Made by a program: the position numbers and the translations under genes | From: Prevotella sp. | GTDB lineage: Bacteria; Bacteroidota; Bacteroidia; Bacteroidales; Bacteroidaceae | DNA: 64,000 nucleotides | Assembly (NCBI GenBank): GCA_022773395.1 | Contig: JALFBL010000073.1 | Span: 1 to 64,000, forward strand | Direction: 5' to 3' | Part shown: one piece after another, positions 28,661 to 38,900 of the stretch | How positions within the stretch are numbered: the first letter of the stretch is position 1 | How the letters are laid out: every line of letters begins with the position of its first letter | Notes under the pieces: model-generated | Told to the model about the DNA's origin: nothing | Database searches by the model: none | The model's input: the letters and a program-made list of their open reading frames with translations, nothing else

Positions 28661-29135
28661 AGGTTAATTGCGTTAAATTTTCAGCCGAATTTTCTGCAGG
28701 ATTTCCGTTCAAAATAGAAAAGCAAAGGATTGTCCGTTGGCGATAATCGCATTTTTTGCAGTCGTAAGAATTTTCGTCCCCTTTTCGAGGAATGGTGTCT
28801 TGGATGGCAAAAGATTATCCAACGGAGTACAATTGTTGGGCGGCTGTAGTCCAGACTGTCGGCCATTGGTGCGCAAAGGATCGGCGGATGAAAGGCAGTG
28901 GATGATGCGTTGAAAAACGAAAAATGAAGGTTTTTTGTAAAGTGTTTTCCATCAGGAATTTATGGAAATCGTATAAAGTTGAGTATTTGTGCAAATGGAA
29001 AAGTTTTTTCAAAATACGGCCGTTTCCCGTGTTAAAATTCTTAGGACGGAATGTTAAAATGCAAGTGGCTGGGAGGGGTGGCGTGTTCTTGAAACCGTGA
29101 TGTGAAAAAGGTGGGGTATGGCGGTTGTTGTGAGA

Positions 29136-29187
29136 AACAGAAACCCCATGGGGCCATGAAAATCTTCATGGCCCCATGGGGCTTCTG
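29136..29187. terminator. Very strong ~22-bp hairpin downstream of glmM
   Basis: CAGAAaCCCCATGGGGCCATGAA-aatc-TTCATGGCCCCATGGGGcTTCTG; 17-bp perfect inner stem (29144-29160/29165-29181) plus 5-bp outer stem. Confidence 0.8.
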
Positions 29188-29213
29188 CAATCTGTTTTTT
29201 GCAATGTTGTCTC

Positions 29214-30596
29214 CTATTGCATGGAATAAACCACCTGCATGATTTCCTTGCCCAAAGCGTCTGCCTCTTCCATGGTGGAGGCTTCGCTGTAAACACGGAT
29301 GATGGGTTCGGTGTTGCTCTTGCGCAGGTGAACCCACTTTTTCGGGAAATCTATCTTCACACCATCAATGTCGTTCACTATTTCGTTCCTATACATTTCC
29401 TTTACCTTTTCCAAAATGGCATCCACGTTGGTTGCCGGTGTAAGGTCGATGCGGTTTTTGGCAATGAAATAGTCGGGGAACGTTTTGCGCAGTTCGGATA
29501 CTTTGCAGCCCTTGTGTGCCAACGATGACAGAAAGAGGGCTATGCCCACCAGAGCATCGCGTCCATAGTGGCTTTGGGGATAGATGACTCCTCCGTTTCC
29601 TTCGCCGCCAATAATGGCGTTTGTTTCTTTCATCAGCGTGGTGACATTTACTTCGCCTACTGCCGAGGCGGTGTAACTGCCGCCATGCTTCGCCGTAACG
29701 TCTCTCAGGGCGCGCGTGCTGCTAAGGTTGCTCACGGTGTTGCCGGGTGTATGGCTCAGCACATAGTCGGCCACACTCACCAGCGTATATTCCTCGCCAA
29801 ACATCTCGCCGTTCTCGCAGATAAAGGCCAGTCTGTCCACATCGGGGTCAACCACAACGCCCAAATCGAACCCACCGGCACGCATCTTGTCCATGATGCC
29901 TGTCAGATTCTTTTCCAATGGCTCGGGATTGTGGGCGAAATCACCCGTAGGGTCGCCGTTCAAAAAAACGTATCTTACGCCCAGTGCATCGAACAGTTTC
30001 GGCAGAACCACACCTCCCACGCTGTTGATGGCATCCACGCAGACGTGGAACCCTGCCTTCCTGATGGCATCCACATCTACTAACTTCAATGCCAGCACGC
30101 TGTCAATGTGGCGTTGGTCGAAACTGTTGTCCTCCGTATAATGTCCCAGATGGTCAACGTCGGCATATTCAAAGTTTTCTGCTTCTGCAATGGCCAGCAC
30201 CTCGTTTCCGTCTTCCTTGTTCAGGAACTCTCCCTCGTGGTTGAGCAGTTTCAAGGCATTCCACTGGCGTGGATTATGGCTTGCCGTGATGATGATGCCG
30301 CCATCGGCGCCGCTCATTCGCACGGCCAGTTCGGTGGTTGGAGTCGTTGCCAGTCCAATATCGATGACATCATACCCAAATCCCATTAAAGTTCCACACA
30401 CCATGTTCTTGACCATTTCGCCCGAAATGCGGGCGTCGCGGCCCACCACGATTTTTCCCTTGTCCGATTTTCCGTTTTTGCGGATGAATGTGGCGTATGC
30501 CGTAACAAACTTCACGATGTCCAAGGGATTCAGCGTGTCGCCGGTATGTCCGCCAATGGTTCCGCGGATTCCTGAAATAGATTTGATTAATGTCAT
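29214..30596 (-). CDS. glmM: Phosphoglucosamine mutase
   Basis: SISGIRGTIGGHTGDTLNP; IITASHNPRQWNALKL; DPDVDRLAF; RKSNTEPIIRVYSEA. Confidence 0.93.
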   Translation of the reverse strand: MTLIKSISGIRGTIGGHTGDTLNPLDIVKFVTAYATFIRKNGKSDKGKIVVGRDARISGEMVKNMVCGTLMGFGYDVIDIGLATTPTTELAVRMSGADGGIIITASHNPRQWNALKLLNHEGEFLNKEDGNEVLAIAEAENFEYADVDHLGHYTEDNSFDQRHIDSVLALKLVDVDAIRKAGFHVCVDAINSVGGVVLPKLFDALGVRYVFLNGDPTGDFAHNPEPLEKNLTGIMDKMRAGGFDLGVVVDPDVDRLAFICENGEMFGEEYTLVSVADYVLSHTPGNTVSNLSSTRALRDVTAKHGGSYTASAVGEVNVTTLMKETNAIIGGEGNGGVIYPQSHYGRDALVGIALFLSSLAHKGCKVSELRKTFPDYFIAKNRIDLTPATNVDAILEKVKEMYRNEIVNDIDGVKIDFPKKWVHLRKSNTEPIIRVYSEASTMEEADALGKEIMQVVYSMQ

Positions 30597-30612
30597 GGCT
30601 GATGTTTTTTGA

Positions 30613-31251
30613 TTATCTTCCTCTTTCGTATGTGATGACGAAGAAACTCGGCCGCACATAATTGCGGTGCATCTGTGTTCCTCTGTCGTGGGGCACGATG
30701 AGGTTCACCTTTGCTATTTCTTCATCGGGTTTGGTCTGTCTTCCTATATTGATATACAGTAGGGGCGACAGCCATCCGGAAGGCACTTCGGCACTTCCGT
30801 ATGCACTGTACATGAGGCTTTCGCCTTTGGTGAAAGATGCAGTGAACGTGTCGCTGACACGGGTTACGGTCATCTTGTCAACTATTGACGAGAAAGACAG
30901 CACATCGTTGGTCAGTGCCAAAGAGTCGGTAAAGATGTTTTTTTCAGTGAAGCGGCAGAGCACCGTGGTTCTTTCTCCGTCTTTGATGACCTCTCCGCAA
31001 CCCTTGCGCACAATTTGCATGTAGACTCCGCTGCTGGCAAACAGCACGTATTGGTTCTTGCTGACATCGGTGGTATAGTTTTGCTGACGGAACGTTGCCT
31101 CGTCAATCACGTTGATGGCAGAGTCTTTGATAAACCTCGTGATGGCTGCACGCTCTTTGTCTTTCTGTTCCGCATACGTTTCATAATTGTCGCATGCAGC
31201 GATCATCATCAGCGCTATTGGTGCAAACAAGGCCAAAAATATCTTCTTCAT
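30613..31251 (-). CDS. DUF4827 family lipoprotein
   Basis: MKKIFLALFAPIALMMIAACDNYETYAEQKDKERAAI. Confidence 0.87.
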   Translation of the reverse strand: MKKIFLALFAPIALMMIAACDNYETYAEQKDKERAAITRFIKDSAINVIDEATFRQQNYTTDVSKNQYVLFASSGVYMQIVRKGCGEVIKDGERTTVLCRFTEKNIFTDSLALTNDVLSFSSIVDKMTVTRVSDTFTASFTKGESLMYSAYGSAEVPSGWLSPLLYINIGRQTKPDEEIAKVNLIVPHDRGTQMHRNYVRPSFFVITYERGR

Positions 31252-31333
31252 TTCTAATTGTGGTAATGATTTGGGCACAAAATTACTAAATAATCGGCAA
31301 TCTGCGTCCGATGTGTTTAAAATTAACGAAAGT

Positions 31334-32353
31334 TTATATCTCGCTGATTGCTTGCCGCACAATGCGTTCGGCTTCATCCATCGAGCAGTTCAGTCTGCCT
31401 CCCGAGGCGTTCAGGTGGCCTCCGCCGTTGAAATATTTTTCGGCTATCTTCGTACAGGAGAAGTCGTCCACGCTGCGCAGGCTTACCCACACAAGGTTGT
31501 CGCGCTCGTTGTCTTCCCTCAAAGAAATGCTCAATTTCATTCCTTTTATCTGCAGTGGCATGTTCACCAATCCTTCGGCATCGCCTTTAATATAGTGGAA
31601 ACGGCGAAGGTCGTTGCGGCTCAAGGAGAAATAAGAGGCATGTTTTTCCGAGAAAACATTCAGTTTCTGGTAAAGCACGTAGCCAATCAGGCGCAAACGC
31701 CATTCGCTGAAATTATTGTAAACATTGCGGTAGATCTTGTCTTTGTCAATGCCTTTGGTCAGCAACTGGCTGACAACAAAGTAGATTTCGGGTCGTGTGG
31801 AATTGTAGGTGAAGCCACCCGTGTCGGTCATCATTCCGCAATAGATGGGGGCTGCAAACTTCTTCGTCATCCTGTCGAAACCTCCCAGTTGCCATACCAA
31901 GCGGAACACCATTTCGCTGGTGCTGCTCAGTTCTGGGTGAGAAATGGTCAATGCCGTGTCCATGTCAGGGTTGGGATGATGGTCAATCATCACCTTCTTT
32001 GCCGTTGCTGCTATCAGGATTTCCCCTAATTTCTCCATGCGGTCGGGGCGGTTGTAGTCGAGGCAGAATATCAAGTCGGCTTTCATGAACGCCTCTTCCA
32101 CCGCTTCGGGGTGTTTGTCGTAGCGCACCACGCGCTCTATGCCCGGCATCCAGTGCAGATAGTCGGGGAACATGTCTGGTGCCACAATGTAAGGGTCTTT
32201 TCCTTGCGAACGCAAATATTCTGCCCATCCCAAGCTGGAGCCAAGTGCGTCTCCATCGGGATTCTGGTGACAACACACAACAATATGCTCTTCATCGCTG
32301 ATGAGTTGATGCAGCACATTTGTTTGTTCTGTGGATAAAAGCTCTATATTCAT
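31334..32353 (-). CDS. nrnA: DHH-family bifunctional oligoribonuclease/PAP phosphatase
   Basis: NPDGDALGSSLG; CLDYNRPDR; MIDHHPNPD; GGGHLNASGG (DHHA1). Confidence 0.93.
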   Translation of the reverse strand: MNIELLSTEQTNVLHQLISDEEHIVVCCHQNPDGDALGSSLGWAEYLRSQGKDPYIVAPDMFPDYLHWMPGIERVVRYDKHPEAVEEAFMKADLIFCLDYNRPDRMEKLGEILIAATAKKVMIDHHPNPDMDTALTISHPELSSTSEMVFRLVWQLGGFDRMTKKFAAPIYCGMMTDTGGFTYNSTRPEIYFVVSQLLTKGIDKDKIYRNVYNNFSEWRLRLIGYVLYQKLNVFSEKHASYFSLSRNDLRRFHYIKGDAEGLVNMPLQIKGMKLSISLREDNERDNLVWVSLRSVDDFSCTKIAEKYFNGGGHLNASGGRLNCSMDEAERIVRQAISEI

Positions 32354-33264
32354 CAGAACAATTTCTCTGGATAAATATTTTCTTTGACCAAGGTGTGTAT
32401 TCTATCCACTGTTCCTTGTCGGTCGGCGGCGTATGTCACACCAAACCATTTGCTTGTGGTGTCGAGCACTTTCACCGTTGCCGTATGGTCGTTCACGAGT
32501 TTGTTCACCATCAAAGGGATGAAAAACTCTGCCTTGGGATTCTCCATGTTTTTCGGGTCGGACAGAAACTCTTTGAAATACTCATCGCTGTACTCGAAAT
32601 AGTCGGGCGTGAATCCCCACATGTTCATCGACACGGGCGTGTTGTCATTGATGCCGACCCAATCGCCTTTCTCGTCTTTGTAGGAGACAATGCCGCCGAC
32701 ACGCATCACTTCTGTACGCTCTACTACAGTTGTGAGGTTCTCTTCCTCGTCTTTGGCACATACGCCACGGGCCACGGTTCCGTTCTCGCTCAGCGTGTTG
32801 CCCACACGGAATCCTACCATCGCATAGCGGTTGCGGCTTCCTTCGGGCAATTCGGACAAATACTTGCCAATGACCATGAACGAATCTCTGTTGTAGAAAT
32901 CGTCGCAGTTGATGACGCAGAAAGGTTCTCTGATGATGTGTTTGGCCATCATTACGGCATGGTTGGTTCCCCAGGGTTTTTGTCTGCCTTCGGGTGCAGA
33001 GAATCCTTGGGGCAGGGCATCGAGTGCTTGGAAACAAATTTCGGCAGGAATGTGTCCTTCGTATCTCGACAATACCTTTTGCCGGAAATCTTCTTCAAAA
33101 TCTTTGCGGATGACAAACACAATCTTTCCAAAACCGGCCTTGATGGCATCGTAGATGGAATAGTCCATGATTGTTTCACCGTTAGGACCCAGTCCGTCCA
33201 GTTGTTTCAGACCGCCATAGCGGCTGCCCATTCCTGCAGCCAAAAGCAATAAAGTAGGTTTCAT
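32353..33264 (-). CDS. Nucleotidyltransferase (sugar-1-phosphate NTP transferase family)
   Basis: LLLAAGMGSRYGGLKQLDGLGPNGETIMDYSIYDA; 1-nt overlap with nrnA. Confidence 0.88.
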   Translation of the reverse strand: MKPTLLLLAAGMGSRYGGLKQLDGLGPNGETIMDYSIYDAIKAGFGKIVFVIRKDFEEDFRQKVLSRYEGHIPAEICFQALDALPQGFSAPEGRQKPWGTNHAVMMAKHIIREPFCVINCDDFYNRDSFMVIGKYLSELPEGSRNRYAMVGFRVGNTLSENGTVARGVCAKDEEENLTTVVERTEVMRVGGIVSYKDEKGDWVGINDNTPVSMNMWGFTPDYFEYSDEYFKEFLSDPKNMENPKAEFFIPLMVNKLVNDHTATVKVLDTTSKWFGVTYAADRQGTVDRIHTLVKENIYPEKLF

Positions 33265-33376
33265 GTTATGCTAATTTTATAAATGAATTGTCGTATAGGT
33301 CTATTTTGCAGAGAATGTGGCCACTCTTCATGCAACCCCATGCAAACGATATGCCTCCAAATTCTTGCTTGAGTTG

Positions 33377-33459
33377 GCATAAAACATGCTATGTTTATGC
33401 AAAGGTACTAAAGTTTTTGCAAAACACGCTTGCCAAATGGCATAAAATCGTGTTTGCCA
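33377..33459. promoter_or_regulatory. Cluster of GGCATAAAA/TGCCA inverted and direct repeats
   Basis: GCATAAAACAT-gct-ATGTTTATGC (33377-33400) and TTGCCAaaTGGCATAAAATCGTGTTTGCCA (33430-33459). Confidence 0.55.
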
Positions 33460-33602
33460 TGCAACATTGCACACCCAAGTATTCTGGAGGTGAACGATGC
33501 GATTCATCGATTTCCTTTTCATTTATTTGCATAATTCGAAGAAATACGATACTTTTGCACACGATAGTTTGAATGTGCAATAAAATGGAGGAGTAAGGAG
33601 GA

Positions 33603-34196
33603 ATGTCAATATCCAAGACAAGACAGAAATTGGTAGATGTTGCCCGGCAGCTTTTTGCAAAGAAAGGTTTGGAAAACACCACCATGAACGATATTGCGGT
33701 GGCTTCAGAAAAAGGCAGGCGAACCCTGTACACCTATTTTAAAAATAAAGAAGAGGTGTATTATGCGGTAATTGAAAGCGAATTGGAACGTTTGTCGGAC
33801 AAAATGGACGAGGTGGCTGCAAAGAAAATCTGTCCGCAAGACAAAATCATAGAGCTGATTTATACGCATCTCAATATGATCAAGGAAACGGTGATGCGCA
33901 ACGGAAATCTTCGTGCCGCCTTTTTCCGGAATATATGGATGGTGGAAAAAGTAAGGAAAAACTTCGATGAAGATGAAATAGAATTATTTTCCAAGGTGTA
34001 TGCCGAGGGAAAAGCCGAGGGCGAATTTGATATTGAAAATGTGGAATTGGTAGCAGACATAACTCACTATTGCATCAAAGGGCTTGAGGTGCCTTTTATC
34101 TGCGGCAGATTGGGGCACGGCATGACTTCGGAAGCCAGTAAGCCGCTTGTGGCAAAGGTGGTGTATGGCGCATTGGGAAAAATAACAGGGAAATAA
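33603..34196 (+). CDS. TetR/AcrR family transcriptional regulator
   Basis: RQKLVDVARQLFAKKGLENTTMNDIAVASEKGRRTLYTYFKNKEEVYYAVI HTH. Confidence 0.93.
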   Translation: MSISKTRQKLVDVARQLFAKKGLENTTMNDIAVASEKGRRTLYTYFKNKEEVYYAVIESELERLSDKMDEVAAKKICPQDKIIELIYTHLNMIKETVMRNGNLRAAFFRNIWMVEKVRKNFDEDEIELFSKVYAEGKAEGEFDIENVELVADITHYCIKGLEVPFICGRLGHGMTSEASKPLVAKVVYGALGKITGK

Positions 34197-34226
34197 CAAT
34201 TTTTATTTAATAAAATAATAAAGAGA

Positions 34227-34973
34227 ATGAGATTATTACAGGGTAAAACAGCACTTGTCACGGGAGCAGCCCGTGGAATAGGAAAAGCTATTGCGTTGAA
34301 ATTCGCAGAAGAGGGTGCCAATGTGGCGTTTACGGATTTGGTCATTGACGAAAATGGTAAAGCCACCGAGCAGGAAATAGCGGCCAAGGGCGTAAAGGCC
34401 AAAGGATATGCCAGCAATGCGGCAGATTTCACGCAGACCGAGGAGGTGGTGAAATTGGTGAAGGAAGATTTCGGAAGTATAGATATTCTCGTGAACAATG
34501 CGGGTATCACAAAAGATGGATTGATGCTTAGGATGACAGAAGCGCAGTGGGATGCTGTCATTGCGGTCAACTTGAAAAGTGCTTTCAATTTTATTCATGC
34601 CTGTGTGCCTGTCATGATGCGCCAACGCGGAGGGTCTATCATCAACATGGCTTCTGTCGTAGGTGTGCATGGAAATGCCGGGCAGTCCAATTATGCGGCA
34701 TCCAAAGCGGGGCTTATTGCCTTGGCCAAGTCGGTGGCTCAAGAAATGGGGCCTAAGGGTATTCGCGCCAATGCCATTGCTCCGGGTTTTATTGATACGG
34801 CCATGACACAGGCTCTGCCTGACGAAATTCGAAAGGAATGGGCCGGAAAGATACCATTGCGCCGGGGCGGAACGGTTGAGGACATTGCAAACTGTGCAAT
34901 ATTCTTGGCTTCCGATCTGTCGAGTTATGTAAGCGGTCAGGTGATTCAGGTTGACGGCGGAATGAATATGTAA
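34227..34973 (+). CDS. fabG: 3-oxoacyl-[ACP] reductase
   Basis: TGAARGIGKAIA; NNAGITKDGLMLRM; SNYAASKAGLIAL; GQVIQVDGGMNM. Confidence 0.95.
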   Translation: MRLLQGKTALVTGAARGIGKAIALKFAEEGANVAFTDLVIDENGKATEQEIAAKGVKAKGYASNAADFTQTEEVVKLVKEDFGSIDILVNNAGITKDGLMLRMTEAQWDAVIAVNLKSAFNFIHACVPVMMRQRGGSIINMASVVGVHGNAGQSNYAASKAGLIALAKSVAQEMGPKGIRANAIAPGFIDTAMTQALPDEIRKEWAGKIPLRRGGTVEDIANCAIFLASDLSSYVSGQVIQVDGGMNM

Positions 34974-35096
34974 AATAATTCATCATTCTTCATTCGCAAT
35001 TGTTATGGTCGGGACAACCGAATCCTTTGCGTTTGCTTTCAGCATATCCCAATGGATGAATTGCGGATGAAGAAAGATGGGTGGGGATGATTCAAT

Positions 35097-35771
35097 ATGC
35101 AAGTAGTTTACGAAGACAACCATATTATCATTGTTTCTAAACGGAGCGGTGAGATTGTGCAGGGCGACAAGACAGGTGATGTTCCACTTTCGGATACGGT
35201 GAAACAATACATCAAGGAAAAACATGCCAAGCCGGGCAATGTTTTTTTAGGGGTGGCGCATCGTCTTGACCGTCCTGTATGGGGATTGGTTGTCTTCGCA
35301 AAAACTTCCAAAGCATTAGGAAGGCTGAGCACAATGTTCCGCGACGGAGATATCCGAAAAACGTATTGGGCAATTACGCAGAATAGCCCGACAAAACATG
35401 AGGGAACGCTTACCCATTGGTTGGTGCGCAACGAGAAACAGAATAAAAGTTATGCTTACGACCATGAGGTGCCGCATTCAAAAAAAGCCTTGTTGAAATA
35501 TCGCATATTGGGGCACTCGGAACGCTATACGCTGTTGGAAGTCGACTTGCTTACCGGTAGGCATCATCAGATACGTTGCCAGCTGGCCAATATGGGATGC
35601 CCGATAAAGGGCGATTTGAAATATGGCGCAAAGCGAAGCAATCCCGATGGAAGCATTTCTTTGCTGGCACATAAAGTGGATTTCATTCATCCCGTTTCAA
35701 AAGAATCCATCTCTGTCGTTGCTCCTGTCCCCGAAGACAATCTATGGCAGGATATTACAAAAAACTTGTGA
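35097..35771 (+). CDS. RluA-family pseudouridine synthase
   Basis: AHRLDRPVWGLVVFAKTSKA catalytic motif; LLTGRHHQIRCQLA. Confidence 0.94.
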   Translation: MQVVYEDNHIIIVSKRSGEIVQGDKTGDVPLSDTVKQYIKEKHAKPGNVFLGVAHRLDRPVWGLVVFAKTSKALGRLSTMFRDGDIRKTYWAITQNSPTKHEGTLTHWLVRNEKQNKSYAYDHEVPHSKKALLKYRILGHSERYTLLEVDLLTGRHHQIRCQLANMGCPIKGDLKYGAKRSNPDGSISLLAHKVDFIHPVSKESISVVAPVPEDNLWQDITKNL

Positions 35772-35988
35772 CCGGAAGGCAGGGCTTATGCTGGCACAAC
35801 AAAAGAATTTTTATTGGAACTTTTTTTTCTGTTTGTTTTGAAGACGAACAAATAGAAAGTTCTTCTTGAGGAAAGAAAATGTGTTTTTGACAATTTGTTC
35901 CTAAAACACATGGCTTTTTGCAAAAAAAATGCTTACTTTGCAAAAACAACCGTCATGAAATCCATTTGTGGCGTATTGATTCTTATTT

Positions 35989-38900
35989 ATGAGGAAATTT
36001 CTGAAGTGGAGCGGCGTGGCATTGCTCATACCCGTACTTCTTTTCGCTGTACTAACTTTGTTGCTTTATTTCCCTCCTTTTCAGAACTGGGCAATAAAGC
36101 GAGTAACAGCGTATGCTTCTGAAAAAACGGGAATGGAAATCAGCATTGGCCATATCAACCTTGAGTTCCCGATAAATCTTGGTGTAGAAGGCATGAAGGT
36201 AATCCAGAACAATGATTTGCTTCCCCATGTGAAGGACACGGTGGCCGATATTGAAAAATTGGTGGTTGACGTGCAATTGTTGCCGCTATTTGATAAAAAG
36301 GTGGAAATAGATGCCTTGGAGTTCAGTCGGATGAAAATCAACACGGCCAACTTTGTTCATGAAGCAAGGGTGAAAGGTTCTGTGGGAAAACTCACACTGC
36401 AAAGCCATGGGATAGATTTGGGGAAACAGGTGCTGAAGGTGAACCATGCCAGAATGACTGATGCTAATGTGCAGGTGGAACTGAGTGATACTGTTCCTCC
36501 AGACACTTCAAAGAGTGAAAACTTCTGGAAAATTTCTGTGGACAGGTTACAGGTGGAACGGAGCGATGTGACAGTCCGCACGCCGGGCGACACTTTGCAG
36601 ATTGCGGCTTATCTTGGGAATGTGTCTGTGAGCGATGGCTATTTCGACTTGTATCGTGGAGAATACAAAATCCGGAATCTTGACTGGCACAATGGGGCAT
36701 TGGCATACGACAACAGATGGAAGCCAAGGGCAAAAGGAATGGATTATAACCACTTGTCATTGGGCGATGTAAACGTAAGTCTCAACTCGTTAAGTTATTG
36801 TAAACCCAAGTTGAACTTTGTTGTGAAAAACTGTTCTTTAAAGGAAAAAAGCGGCATCACCATTAAAGAGTTGTCAGGTTCTTTGGCATTAGACTCTGCA
36901 AGAGTGTACCTGCCAGCCCTTATACTGCGCACTCCGGAATCGAGCCTTAACGCCGATTTCGTCATGGACTTGAATGTTTTTGACAAGAGACATCCAGGGC
37001 AATTGCATGTCAAGGCCAATGGCTCTTTCGGCAAACAAGATATAGTGTGCTTTCTGGGAGAAATGCCTACCGACTTTATAAAGAAGTGGCCCAACCGGCA
37101 GTTGGACTTCAAGGCGGTGGCATCGGGTAACATGGAGAGGCTTGACATTGCAGGGCTCCAGTCGAATTTGCCCACAGCTTTCCAAATCAAGATGAATGGA
37201 TATGTGGCAAATCTTGATGACATGAAACATCTGAAGGCAAATGTAACTTTGGATGCCAAGACCCACGATATTGGTTTCCTTACAGTACTTGCAGGAAAGG
37301 GCGCTATGGGTGAACTCAACATACCAAAAGACATAGGTGTAAAGGGAAATCTCAATGTAGACGAGAATTGTTATTCTGCCAGATTCACCGCAACAGAAAG
37401 TTTGGGAAGCGTGAAGGTCATTGCTGGTTTTGATGCGGAAAAGATGGCATATAATGCAACGCTGAAAGTCCAGAATCTGAATCTCAGGCATTTCCTTCCA
37501 GCAAGCAATCTCGGCTGTTTTACTGGCGATTGGGAAGTTAGAGGAACAGGAACGGATATGTTTGCCGTACAGACAAGACTGAAAACCAATGCAAAAATTA
37601 CCAAATTCAATTTTGGGAAATATAATCTGAGTGGTATGCATATGGATGCAGACATCAGAAATGGGAGGATACGTGCAAACGTAAATGCCAATAATAAATT
37701 GATGAAAGGAATGGTCACTCTTGACGCTTTGATGAATAGGCGGAAGGTAATGGCCACGCTTGCTGCTGACATAGATTATATTGACCTTTACAGTCTCCAT
37801 CTGTCGCAAGAGTTGTTGGCAATCGGTTTCTGTGGCCATTTTGACGTAGCAACCGACATGAACAACTACTACAGTGCGCAAGGAGAGGCGTTGGACATTA
37901 CATTGACCAGAAATCACGAAGTATATCGTCCTGAAGATATATCATTGGACATCCTTACACGCATAGATACGACCCATGCGCTGATAAATTGCGGAGATTT
38001 TCATCTCTCCATGTGTTCGAGTGGAGGCTACAAAAAATTTTTGCAGACAGGAGATATACTGGCAAAGGAAATTGGCAGTCAGATGAAAGAGAAGCGCATA
38101 GACCAAATTGCAATTCGCCGTAAGTTCCCAACTCTTCAATTGAATTTGCATGCTGGGAACAATAATTTCTTCAGCCATTTGTTGGCTCGTGAAGGATATC
38201 TTTTCAATCATGCAGATGTTTGCATGAACTCATCCCCTGCCGAAGGATTGAATGGAAATATACAAATGCATGGTTTTGTGGCAGACAGCATGAGATTGGA
38301 CACAATAAGGGTCAATTTTGTTTCGGACAGTACAAATATCACCTTTAATGGTCAGGTGCGCAATAATGCAGAGAATCAGCAGTTTGTTTTCAATACGCTG
38401 TTCAATGGCTATTTGTTTGAAAAAGGTGCGGGCATAAAGGTAAGTTATTATGATGAAAAAGATAAATTGGGTGTAAGACTTGGCGCAGAGGCGGCTATGG
38501 AAACAGATGGCATCCGTCTGCACATACTTAGCAGAGACGCTGTGATTGCTTATAAAGAAGCAAATATCAATGAAGACAATTATGTGTTTTTTGCAGACAA
38601 CAGTCGAGTCTCAGCCCATTTGGAAATTCTTGCAGAAGATGGAACCGGTTTGAAAATATTTTCCAATGACGAGAATGTTGAGGCACAACAGGATCTCACT
38701 CTTTCGCTCAACAAATTGAATCTTGAAGAACTGATGTCCGTATTGCCATATATGCCACGAATCAGCGGATTCGTAAATGGAGACTATCATTTCGTGAAAA
38801 ACGGCGGCCATATTTCCGTTTCATCGTCCATGTCAATAGACAAAATGGTATATGAAGGAAGCGAAATGGGTAATATTGGTACCGAATTTGTTTATATGCC

